DNA of 64,000 nt from Acinetobacter bereziniae LMG 1003 = CIP 70.12. Its GTDB lineage: Bacteria > Pseudomonadota > Gammaproteobacteria > Pseudomonadales > Moraxellaceae. Positions within the stretch are counted from its first letter, which is position 1, and each line of letters opens with the position of its first letter. This document shows, piece by piece, positions 27,301-35,405 of the stretch. A program made the translations under genes and the position numbers. Location: positions 466,823-530,822 of the forward strand of contig NZ_KB849756.1 in the NCBI RefSeq assembly GCF_000368925.1, read 5' to 3'. A model generated the notes under the pieces. The model had not been told where the DNA came from, did no database searches, and was given only the letters and a program-made list of their open reading frames with translations.

Positions 27301-27684
27301 CAAACCGTCTAATGATTCATACAAGTACTTTGTTATTAATCATTGATATTCAATAAACTGTATATTCCTTAGAAGATTTTGATCATTTATATATTTCGCC
27401 CTTTTGAATCATAGATGGTCTTGCTATTGTAAAGCGACATAGAGGTCGCTATGTTGAACGGGTGTATATGAGCAAAAACAAAGCACTGCTTGTTTGCAGC
27501 GCAAATAATGCTATTGGATAAAAATGAGCTGGACAAAGTAAACCATCGCCTACGCAAAACGGTTTAAACTTTTAGAGCTAAAACGTGGCAGTACAAACTT
27601 TAGATCATCAAACAATCTATTGATTTTATTGATTAAGAAAAATGATATTTCACTACATGGTTTTTTCATCAGGATGACTATATG
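27301..27684. repeat. Dispersed extragenic repeat, copy B
   Basis: Related to 20951-21284 and the partial copy at 56297. Shared blocks: CAAACCGTCTAATGATTCATACAAGT at the left end in outline, CATCGCCTACGCAAAACGG (near 27546), TTTAGAGCTAAAACGTGGCAG (near 27573, shown in part), ATCATCAAACAATCTATTGAT and TATTGATTAAGAAAAATGAT. The hairpin AGCGAC/GTCGCT (27433-27438 with 27445-27450) replaces GGCGAC/GTCGCC of copy A with one compensated pair. The rest of the 978-base gap (to 28089) shows no other recognisable feature. Confidence 0.7.
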
Positions 27685-28089
27685 TCTCAACAATCTTTTC
27701 ATATGACAAATAATTCACTGAGTTGTTATCGAGTTGATATTTTCATCACTTGATAATGAATAATTTCGCCAATCTTTTCAAAATGAGATGAAATAGAATA
27801 AATAACAATATTGACCATTCATCACGCAGAAGAATTGAATTCAACTCTGGTGTTATTGACTAAAATCTTGACGAATATGGATATTCAAGTACATCAGAAA
27901 TAGTTTTTTTTAAACCTCAAAATTGCAAAATCATATTTTCGATATAGTTTGTGTGTTTTTTCATTACAGCGTTGCGTCTATAAAATATGACTGGTGAGAT
28001 TTTGAAAAGACTTTACCTCTGTGATTAAGTTGGTTATATCAATAAATGTCGCGATTCTCAGCGACCTATAAATAAAAAAAGGAATAAAT

Positions 28090-28650
28090 ATGCTCACCAG
28101 GAACAAGAGCCAAAACGAAGGTTTTTTTCAAAACCAATCCGAGTTTTTTAAGCCATATACAGGTAAAATCATTGCGTCCACAGACATGAAACTGCATGAC
28201 TTTTCTGGTTTAAAAGTTGCAATTATTGGGGTTGATCAATTTACTGTAACGCAACTTGATCAGCTATTAAAGCAAGCTGAACTGGTCAAAGTTTTTCAGA
28301 TTTCGCCTGCTTTTGTATTACCACAAACAGAACGTGGCATACACAAACTCATTTCGCATCCATTAATTATTAAAAATCGTCGTTTGTTTAATCATCGAAT
28401 TAAAGCAATGTTGGCTATTCGATATTTAGATGCTCAAGTCCAAGACCAGTGGTTAAAACGCCAGCTTACGCCTAATCTGGCAATGAAAAATAAAGTCTTT
28501 TTGAAATCCGATAATTATTATTCAGCCTTGCAACATCCTCGATGCAAGCATATTGCTTGGCCAATTGTTAAAATTACATCCAATTCAATACACGGTATGG
28601 ATGGAACAGAGTATGTCGTTGATGTTGTTATTAGTACCTATACATCATAG
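28090..28650 (+). CDS. Short protein resembling the middle part of a flavin-containing (Baeyer-Villiger-type) monooxygenase
   Basis: An intact 186-codon gene with a good AAAGGA ribosome-binding site. From about residue 37 it follows the second half of FAD/NADPH monooxygenases: DFSGLKVAIIG at the NADP Rossmann strand, VFQISPAFVLPQ (compare vFQRTPxWvlP), a helix-rich stretch ending DQWLKRQLTPNLAMKNKVFLKSDNYYSAL (quoted in part; compare LTPdy..cKRvl.SddyypAL), then GTEYVVDVVI. The glycine-rich Rossmann loop (GxGxSG) is lost (IIGVDQFT), and the whole FAD-binding N-terminus is absent. It cannot be an active monooxygenase as such. It is either a relic that stays open or a repurposed protein; function unknown. 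Confidence 0.65.
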   Translation: MLTRNKSQNEGFFQNQSEFFKPYTGKIIASTDMKLHDFSGLKVAIIGVDQFTVTQLDQLLKQAELVKVFQISPAFVLPQTERGIHKLISHPLIIKNRRLFNHRIKAMLAIRYLDAQVQDQWLKRQLTPNLAMKNKVFLKSDNYYSALQHPRCKHIAWPIVKITSNSIHGMDGTEYVVDVVISTYTS

Positions 28651-28670
28651 ATTTGAATAAAATTTAATTG

Positions 28671-28697
28671 AAGGAGGCATGTATTGCCTCCTTTTAT
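28671..28697. terminator. Terminator between convergent genes
   Basis: AAGGAGGCA (28671-28679) and TGCCTCCTT (28685-28693) form a perfect stem with loop TGTAT, and a T-run follows on the plus strand. It overlaps the space just before the minus-strand gene stop. Confidence 0.85.
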
Positions 28698-29446
28698 TTT
28701 GTCTGTCCGATATAGCGATAACTATTGGCAGTCTTTTGATAGCGCAAGTAGTTGTTCGTCAGTTTTCCAGCGTTATTGATCAGCATAATATCGATATTCT
28801 TTAAATCTTTAGAAATACGGATAAAATCTTCCAATGGACGTTCCCAGTCCTGACAATCGTTTGCAACGTCTATTGAGTCCAAATTTTTCGTTTTCGTTTC
28901 AAAAATTTGAACTGGGGCGAATTTATCTTGGTTCAATATGAATGAATTTATACGATAAGTTCTTGAGCATGTACTCCCAACAAAAACACTGGTGATTAAA
29001 TATACATCTCGATTTTTTATTTTAACTTGCTCAATTTTATTGATAAATCCAACTGTTGTTAAATCTTGAGTGATTGGACCTTTTTTGCCTTTCAATTGAA
29101 TCAAATTCGTGGAGTCTCGCATCGTACCGCCAGCAGAAATATCCATTGTATAAGATTTAATTTTGCGATCTGGGCTGTAATGAATTTTCAACATATTCTT
29201 TTCGGTTAGTTTAGGAAAAGAATAAGTGAAACTTGCAGGATCCTTTTTTATTTTTGTTTCAATCGCATTAGAAATATTTTCATTGTATTGATCACATTCA
29301 TTTCGCGACGAACAACTATTTTGATAATATTTCTGAATCAACGTTGTTTCGAAATCCTTTAAGGATTCGGCATGCAACTGCGTTAGTATCATGCCCTGCG
29401 CACAAAAAAACATCGAAAATGAACTTATTTTTAATATCTTTTTCAT
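28694..29446 (-). CDS. Secreted hypothetical protein
   Basis: Not recognised. From ATG 29446 (MKKILKISSF) the product has 250 residues with a signal peptide ending LHAES; the frame extends nine codons upstream to 29473. The mature part has four cysteines in pairs (CSSRNEC near the N-terminus, CSRTY and a later CQDW), suggesting disulfides in the periplasm, and alternating strands with no familiar motif. A related style is seen in other Acinetobacter secreted proteins, but I cannot name a family. Single gene, convergent with the monooxygenase-like gene. Confidence 0.6.
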   Translation of the reverse strand: MKKILKISSFSMFFCAQGMILTQLHAESLKDFETTLIQKYYQNSCSSRNECDQYNENISNAIETKIKKDPASFTYSFPKLTEKNMLKIHYSPDRKIKSYTMDISAGGTMRDSTNLIQLKGKKGPITQDLTTVGFINKIEQVKIKNRDVYLITSVFVGSTCSRTYRINSFILNQDKFAPVQIFETKTKNLDSIDVANDCQDWERPLEDFIRISKDLKNIDIMLINNAGKLTNNYLRYQKTANSYRYIGQTK

Positions 29447-29558
29447 ATAACAACTCAACATTATCATAATCATCTATACATATTTTATAAGAGCAAAATG
29501 TGCATTCTGCTCTTAGCAGTCATTCCATCATATTCGCAAGATCAAAGCTAAGGACAAT

Positions 29559-30395
29559 TTATCCAATTCTGCGTTTTAAGCCTGTCATTTGTAGGACTCG
29601 TGTTGAGATTTCTTCAATCGACATTTCAGAAACATTGAGATATTTGATTCCTTCAGAAATATAAATACCCTCTACAGCGCGAAGTTCCATCTGGCATTGT
29701 GAAAAACTTGCATAGCGACTATTGGCTTTGCGTTCTGAACGAATTGCAACCAAACGCTCAGCATCAATCATTAAACCAAATAGTTTATGTTTATGTTCTT
29801 TGAGTACAGCAGGTAAACGGTTATCGTCCAAGTCTTCTTCAGTGAGCGGATAGTTAGCAACACGAATTCCAAATTGTAATGACAAATAAATAGATGTCGG
29901 TGTTTTACCTGAACGAGAAACCCCAATCAAAATCAAATCCGCTTTATCATAGTGTCGCGTACGCGCGCCATCGTCATTGTCTAAAGCAAAATGTACAGCA
30001 TCAATACGTGCTTTATAAGACTCAGAATCTGTTACAGCATGGGTTTGTCCGACTAAAGTTGTAGGCTGAGTTCCTAAAACATCAGACAACTTACTAATAA
30101 GCCCTTCAAAAACATCAAGATTCACTGCATTTGCAGTATTAATAATGTCACGCACATAAGGGTCAACCAAAGTATCGAATACCAATGGTTGCTGACCATC
30201 TTTATCAGCTCTTCGATTGATTTCTTCGACCACATTCATCGCCGCTTCTTCAGATGTAATGTAGGGAATGATATGAATATCAAACTTTACATGAGGAAAT
30301 TGCGCTAATAATGAATGTCCAAGGGTTTCAGCTGTGATCGCCGTACCATCAGAAATAAAAAATACGCTCCGCTTTATTTGGTTACTTTCTGACAT
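29559..30395 (-). CDS. ppsR: PEP synthetase regulatory protein (bifunctional kinase/pyrophosphorylase)
   Basis: PpsR (DUF299) phosphorylates PEP synthetase with ADP to inactivate it and reverses this with phosphate. The product is 278 residues from ATG 30395 (MSESNQIKRSV), with GAGGAG upstream; the TTG at 30410 is less likely. Hallmarks are VFFISDGTAITAETLGHSLL at the N-terminus in outline, the P-loop IGVSRSGKTPTSIYLS and the LTEEDLDDNRLP region. It is divergent from ppsA, its target, across a 154-base shared promoter region. Confidence 0.94.
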   Translation of the reverse strand: MSESNQIKRSVFFISDGTAITAETLGHSLLAQFPHVKFDIHIIPYITSEEAAMNVVEEINRRADKDGQQPLVFDTLVDPYVRDIINTANAVNLDVFEGLISKLSDVLGTQPTTLVGQTHAVTDSESYKARIDAVHFALDNDDGARTRHYDKADLILIGVSRSGKTPTSIYLSLQFGIRVANYPLTEEDLDDNRLPAVLKEHKHKLFGLMIDAERLVAIRSERKANSRYASFSQCQMELRAVEGIYISEGIKYLNVSEMSIEEISTRVLQMTGLKRRIG

Positions 30396-30549
30396 TAAAA
30401 ATCTCCTCAAACATTTGTCTTAGCGATGTATAATCTTTATAGTAAGCCCATCTTACATGACTATCACTTAGTTGAATCAAAATGCTAAGTTTTTTGTTAT
30501 AATTTCATGCCAAGATAGTGATTAATACTGCATAAGTGGAGTAACAACT

Positions 30550-32928
30550 TTGGAAGCACGCGTAATCGGTCTGGAAAAATTAGGTAAACACGACGTTGAG
30601 ATCGTGGGTGGTAAAAACTCTTCACTTGGGGAAATGATCAGTCATTTAGCAAATGCTGGCGTATCTGTACCAGGTGGATTTGCAACGACTGCTGATGCAT
30701 ATCGCGAATTCCTAGAGCAAAGTGGCTTAAATGCTAAAATCAATGCAGAACTTGCAGCATTAAATGTTGATGATGTCATTGCACTTGCTGAAACTGGCGC
30801 AAAAATCCGCCAATGGATTGTAGAAACTCCACTTACTACAGGTCTAGAGGCTGAAGTTCGCGAAGCATTTGCTGCACTTTCTAATGGCAATCCTGACATT
30901 GCAGTTGCTGTTCGTTCTTCTGCGACTGCTGAAGATTTACCTGATGCTTCATTTGCTGGTCAACAAGAAACTTTCTTGAACATTCGTGGTATCGATAATG
31001 TTTTGATCGCAATTAAAGAAGTTTTTGCTTCTCTTTATAATGACCGTGCGATTGCTTACCGTGTACACCAAAACTTTGCACATGATATCGTTGCCCTTTC
31101 TGCTGGCGTTCAACGTATGGTTCGCTCTGAAACTGGCGCTGCGGGTGTAATGTTTACACTCGATACAGAATCTGGTTTCCGTGAAGCAGTATTCATTACC
31201 GCTTCTTATGGTTTAGGTGAAATGGTTGTTCAAGGTGCAGTCAATCCTGACGAATTCTATATTTCAAAGCCACTTCTCAAAAATGGCAAACATGCTGTTA
31301 TCCGTCGTAACCTTGGCTCTAAACACCAAAAAATGATTTATGGCGAAGAAGGTGCTGCAGGTAAATCTGTCGTTGTGGTTGATGTTGAAAAAGCAGATCG
31401 CCAACAATTTGCTCTTAATGATTTAGAGCTTCAAGAGCTTGCTAAACAAGCATTGATTATTGAAGAACATTATCAAGCGCCTATGGACATTGAATGGGCA
31501 AAAGATGGTGATGATGGTCAAATCTATATCGTTCAAGCACGTCCTGAAACAGTAAAAAGCCGTGAAAATGTTGGCACAATGGAACGTTACCTTCTTAAAC
31601 AAAAAGGTACGGTTCTTTGTGAAGGTCGTTCAATCGGTCAACGTATCGGTTCTGGTAAAGTCCGTATCGTGACATCGATTAAAGAAATGGACAAAGTACA
31701 AGAAGGCGACGTACTCGTTTCAGACATGACTGACCCAGACTGGGAACCAGTAATGAAACGTGCAGCAGCAATCGTGACTAACCGTGGTGGTCGTACTTGT
31801 CACGCAGCCATTATTGCTCGTGAATTAGGTGTTCCTGCAATTGTTGGTTGTGGTAATGCCACAGAAGTGCTTGTCGATGGACAGGAAGTGACTGTCTCTT
31901 GTGCTGAGGGTGATACTGGCTTTATTTATGAAGGTTCGTTAGATTTTGAAATCCAACGTAATTCTATTGAATCTATGCCTAAACTTCCGTTCAAAATTAT
32001 GATGAACGTTGGTAACCCTGACCGCGCATTTGACTTCGCTCAAATTCCAAACGAAGGTATTGGTCTTGCACGTTTAGAGTTCATTATCAACCGTATGATT
32101 GGTGTACACCCTAAAGCATTACTCAACATTGACAGCCTGCCACGCGAAACTCGTGCTGCTGTTATGGCACGTACTGCAGGTTATGCATCTCCAATCGAAT
32201 TCTATGTTGAAAAATTGGTTGAAGGTATTTCTACGCTTGCAGCTGCATTTGCAGATAAACCAGTGATTGTTCGTATGTCTGACTTTAAGTCAAATGAATA
32301 TGCGAACTTAATCGGTGGTAAGCTCTATGAGCCTGAAGAAGAAAACCCAATGCTTGGTTTCCGTGGTGCAAGCCGTTATGTCTCTGACAACTTCCGTGAC
32401 TGTTTTGAACTTGAATGCCGCGCATTGAAAAAAGCACGTGATGAAATGGGCTTAACCAACATTCAAATCATGATTCCTTTCGTACGTACTGTATCTGAAG
32501 CGAAGCGTGTTATTGAGTTATTGGCTCAAAACGGTCTGAAACGTGGTGAGAATGGTCTTAAAGTCATCATGATGTGCGAATTGCCAACCAATGCATTATT
32601 GGCTGAACAATTCCTTGAACATTTCGACGGTTTCTCAATCGGTTCAAATGACTTAACACAATTAACTCTTGGTTTAGACCGTGACTCTGGTATTGTCTCT
32701 CACCTATTTGATGAGCGTGATGCTGCGGTTAAAGCCCTCCTCTCTATGGCGATTCATGCATGCCGTAAAGCTGGGAAATATGTCGGTATTTGTGGTCAAG
32801 GTCCTTCTGACCATCCAGATCTTGCAAAATGGTTAATGGAACAAGGTATTGAGTCTGTGTCTTTAAATCCTGACTCAGTGTTAGATACTTGGTTCTTCCT
32901 TGCAGAAGAAAAAACCAAACAAGCTTAA
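30550..32928 (+). CDS. ppsA: Phosphoenolpyruvate synthase
   Basis: PpsA converts pyruvate, ATP and water to PEP, AMP and phosphate for gluconeogenesis. The 792-residue protein has the ATP-binding domain (VGGKNSSLGEMI, VAVRSSATAEDLPDASFAGQ), the swivelling phosphohistidine domain with GGRTCHAAIIARELG (phospho-His418), and the PEP/pyruvate barrel (GFRGASRY, IMIPFVRT, CGQGPSDHPDLA). It starts with TTG, preceded by GGAG at eight bases, and no in-frame ATG lies nearby. ppsR is divergent. Control is expected through PpsR phosphorylation. Confidence 0.96.
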   Translation: MEARVIGLEKLGKHDVEIVGGKNSSLGEMISHLANAGVSVPGGFATTADAYREFLEQSGLNAKINAELAALNVDDVIALAETGAKIRQWIVETPLTTGLEAEVREAFAALSNGNPDIAVAVRSSATAEDLPDASFAGQQETFLNIRGIDNVLIAIKEVFASLYNDRAIAYRVHQNFAHDIVALSAGVQRMVRSETGAAGVMFTLDTESGFREAVFITASYGLGEMVVQGAVNPDEFYISKPLLKNGKHAVIRRNLGSKHQKMIYGEEGAAGKSVVVVDVEKADRQQFALNDLELQELAKQALIIEEHYQAPMDIEWAKDGDDGQIYIVQARPETVKSRENVGTMERYLLKQKGTVLCEGRSIGQRIGSGKVRIVTSIKEMDKVQEGDVLVSDMTDPDWEPVMKRAAAIVTNRGGRTCHAAIIARELGVPAIVGCGNATEVLVDGQEVTVSCAEGDTGFIYEGSLDFEIQRNSIESMPKLPFKIMMNVGNPDRAFDFAQIPNEGIGLARLEFIINRMIGVHPKALLNIDSLPRETRAAVMARTAGYASPIEFYVEKLVEGISTLAAAFADKPVIVRMSDFKSNEYANLIGGKLYEPEEENPMLGFRGASRYVSDNFRDCFELECRALKKARDEMGLTNIQIMIPFVRTVSEAKRVIELLAQNGLKRGENGLKVIMMCELPTNALLAEQFLEHFDGFSIGSNDLTQLTLGLDRDSGIVSHLFDERDAAVKALLSMAIHACRKAGKYVGICGQGPSDHPDLAKWLMEQGIESVSLNPDSVLDTWFFLAEEKTKQA

Positions 32929-32940
32929 TTTGTATGCTCT

Positions 32941-32970
32941 AAAAAAGACCCTCCTGTAGGGTCTTTTTTA
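32941..32970 (+). terminator. Terminator of ppsA
   Basis: AAAAAAGACCCT, loop CCTGT, AGGGTCTTTTTT; a strong stem with T-run beginning 12 bases after the ppsA stop. Confidence 0.92.
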
Positions 32971-33266
32971 TTTTTGAAATAATATTTATAACTTCAATTC
33001 ATTTGAACTCAACTGCTGAATACGCAGTTATGTATTAAAATTTCCATCGCTAAGTTTTAAAGTTAAACACATTTTCACGATATTAATTCCTTATAAAAGC
33101 AACATGATATTGCTTCATATTTTAAGATTTCGTGTAAATTTAATATTAATATGTGCAAAAATCGAGTATACATAGTGGATTACAATGTAGATGAATATTG
33201 ATGATAACGCTATCGTTGATCATCTACGCTTTTTGTATTTTAGATTTATTTTGAGAATTGAGTTTT
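32971..33266. other. AT-rich leader of the RDD gene
   Basis: About 300 bases of AT-rich sequence after the ppsA terminator. It has no open frame of note and no repeat. It presumably holds the RDD promoter; a stretch near 33196-33230 (GATAACGCTATCGTTGATCA) contains a small imperfect palindrome but nothing decisive. Confidence 0.35.
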
Positions 33267-34043
33267 ATGCAAATTTACTTGGCGAGAAATAACCAACAAG
33301 CTGGACCCTATTCCATAGAACAACTGAATCAAATGCTTGCGAGTCAGCAAGTCTTATTAACTGATTTAGCTTGGCATCAAGGAATGACTGAATGGAAAGC
33401 ACTTGGTGAACTTACACAAGGTAAACTTGTCTATGAACCTGTTGGTTATATTACACCGACAACTTTTACCCCTGAACATCCCACTCAACAAAACCAAGCA
33501 ATTACCAACATAAAAGTTGAAAGATCCACTAAAAAAGCAATTAAAGCTGCACCTGTTGGTAAACGTATTTCAGCAAAACTCGTCGATTTTGCAGTATTGT
33601 TTTTACCGCAAATTCTTGCTATTGCTTATTTTATGCCTGAAAGTGCAGTCAACATTGCTGAAGGTGGATTTTCTAGAGAAAGCCAAATGCAGATCGCTGA
33701 AATAATCAGTAAAAGCATACCAAACTATGTCAATATTGGTTTAATGGTATTCGTATTGGCAATCTTGATTATTCAATGTTTTATGATTACCAAGTCGGGG
33801 CAGTCGATTGGTAAAAAAATATTCAAACTTCAAATCGTTGATGTGAATACCAATCAACTACCGGGCTCATTCAGAGGCTTTTTTGTACGTTCGTTTTTAT
33901 TTCTGATTCTCTCTCAGTTGATGAGCATTGTTCCGCTTATTGCAATTGTATTTATTGTTGATTTATTTATGTTTTTTTCAAAAAACAACTATGCACTCCA
34001 TGATCGCCTGGCAAAAACCAAAGTGATTGATCTTGCAGAATAA
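33267..34043 (+). CDS. RDD-family membrane protein with N-terminal GYF_2 domain
   Basis: The 258-residue product starts at ATG 33267 (MQIYLARNN); the upstream TTG at 33258 is unlikely. Residues 1-55 form a GYF_2 module (GPYSIEQLNQMLASQQV, LAWHQGMTEWKALGEL), a putative peptide-binding domain. The RDD domain follows: PVGKRISAKLVDFAVLF with its Arg and Asp, then membrane helices, GQSIGKKIFKLQIVD, and a final DRLAKTKVID. Such proteins are inner-membrane and of uncertain role; some RDD proteins act in ion transport. Confidence 0.85.
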   Translation: MQIYLARNNQQAGPYSIEQLNQMLASQQVLLTDLAWHQGMTEWKALGELTQGKLVYEPVGYITPTTFTPEHPTQQNQAITNIKVERSTKKAIKAAPVGKRISAKLVDFAVLFLPQILAIAYFMPESAVNIAEGGFSRESQMQIAEIISKSIPNYVNIGLMVFVLAILIIQCFMITKSGQSIGKKIFKLQIVDVNTNQLPGSFRGFFVRSFLFLILSQLMSIVPLIAIVFIVDLFMFFSKNNYALHDRLAKTKVIDLAE

Positions 34044-34046
34044 ATG

Positions 34047-34072
34047 AAATGGCGGTGACCCCGCCATTTTTG
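34047..34072 (+). terminator. Terminator of the RDD gene
   Basis: AAATGGCGG (34047-34055) and CCGCCATTT (34061-34069) pair around TGACC, followed by T. Confidence 0.85.
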
Positions 34073-34337
34073 ATACTAAATCACGAAAAAATAATAATTT
34101 ATGTTTTTGTTTTTTTTATAATTCCGACTAAAAATATCAGGTATTTTTACATTAATATATTCATGCCCTATCTATAGCTAAGTTTGCCGATATGAGGCAT
34201 AATGCCCTACAACGTAGCGGTGTCAGATCATTGAGAATGTTTTCTATTTGTAAACAATAGTCATTTTCAATCATGCGACACTTTAATCGCTATCCCATAT
34301 TTATATAGGGAATGGGACTCTTCACCGAGGTTGTAAA

Positions 34338-35402
34338 ATGAGACAAACGACTTTAGCTGTATTGTCTTTATCTGCGATGGCTGCACTCTTAACTGGGTGT
34401 GGTGGTGATTTAGTACTTCTAAACTCGAAAGGTCCAGTTGCTGAAGGTCAAAGTAGCCTGATGATGACTGCGATCTATTTAATGCTTTTGGTCGTAATTC
34501 CTTCGATCTTAATGGCATTGTGGTTTGGTTGGAAATATCGCGCGTCGAATAAAGATGCAGACTATAAACCTACATGGGCACACTCAACTGCAATTGAAAT
34601 TGTAGTATGGGGTATCCCGTGTATTATTATTGCTATTCTTGCGTATTTAACATGGTGGGGTTCACATAAGTATGACCCTTACAGACCATTAACAAATACT
34701 CAAGGTCAGATGGAAGAACATTTAAAAATTCAAGCTGTCGCTGAACAATTTAAATGGGTATTTATCTATCCTGAACAACAGATAGCTACAATTAACGAAG
34801 TTCGTTTCCCAGTCAATAAACCAATTGAATTTCAAATCACTTCTAACTTTACGATGAACTCTTTCTTCATTCCTAAGTTAGCAGGTCAGGTTTATGCAAT
34901 GGCAGGTATGCAAACTAAGTTACATATGCTTGCAGAACATCCAAGTCCAGCAGAAGGCTACCGTGGATTCTCAGCGAACTATAGCGGCTATGGCTTTACG
35001 CAAATGCGTTTCCGTGCGCACGCTGTTTCTGATGCTGATTTCAACGCATGGGTAGACGCAATCAAAGCAGGTAAAGGAACTTCAATTAATCCTGAAGCAA
35101 TCCAAAAAACCACGCTTGATGCGACTGAATTTGCTACGCTCAAAGATGGTGACCGTTCTAAACACCAAATTGAAGCAATGCTGAACAATGCGCATACGCC
35201 AGAAGAAATTAAAGCTGCACACGAAGCTGAACGTAAAGGTCCATTCCCTACTAAGCCTCATCCTGTGACTTATTATTCTTCAGTTACGCCTGACTTGTTC
35301 AAGAGCATTATCAACACTTACATGAGCAACTATCATGGTGCAGACCATGCAGGTGCTGAACATGCAGGTGCTGAACATGCAACTGCTTCTGTAGGGGAAT
35401 AA
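34338..35402 (+). CDS. cyoA: Cytochrome o ubiquinol oxidase subunit II
   Basis: CyoA is the quinol-oxidase equivalent of cytochrome oxidase subunit II. The 354-residue lipoprotein precursor has a lipobox LLTGCGG (acylated Cys21), two membrane helices, and a periplasmic cupredoxin-like domain (AEQFKWVFIYPEQQIATINE, FTMNSFFIPKLAGQVYAMAG in part) lacking the CuA ligands, as expected for a ubiquinol oxidase. The extreme C-terminus has a repeated His/Gly/Ala tail (AGAEHAGAEHA). It is the first gene of cyoABCDE; cyoB begins three bases after its stop. Confidence 0.95.
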   Translation: MRQTTLAVLSLSAMAALLTGCGGDLVLLNSKGPVAEGQSSLMMTAIYLMLLVVIPSILMALWFGWKYRASNKDADYKPTWAHSTAIEIVVWGIPCIIIAILAYLTWWGSHKYDPYRPLTNTQGQMEEHLKIQAVAEQFKWVFIYPEQQIATINEVRFPVNKPIEFQITSNFTMNSFFIPKLAGQVYAMAGMQTKLHMLAEHPSPAEGYRGFSANYSGYGFTQMRFRAHAVSDADFNAWVDAIKAGKGTSINPEAIQKTTLDATEFATLKDGDRSKHQIEAMLNNAHTPEEIKAAHEAERKGPFPTKPHPVTYYSSVTPDLFKSIINTYMSNYHGADHAGAEHAGAEHATASVGE

Positions 35403-35405
35403 GAC

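Noticed and set aside
27820..27905. Short frame (HHAEELNSTLVLLTKIL) that might be a gene remnant
   Set aside because: Under 35 codons, no start or partner segment found upstream; not enough to call a pseudogene.
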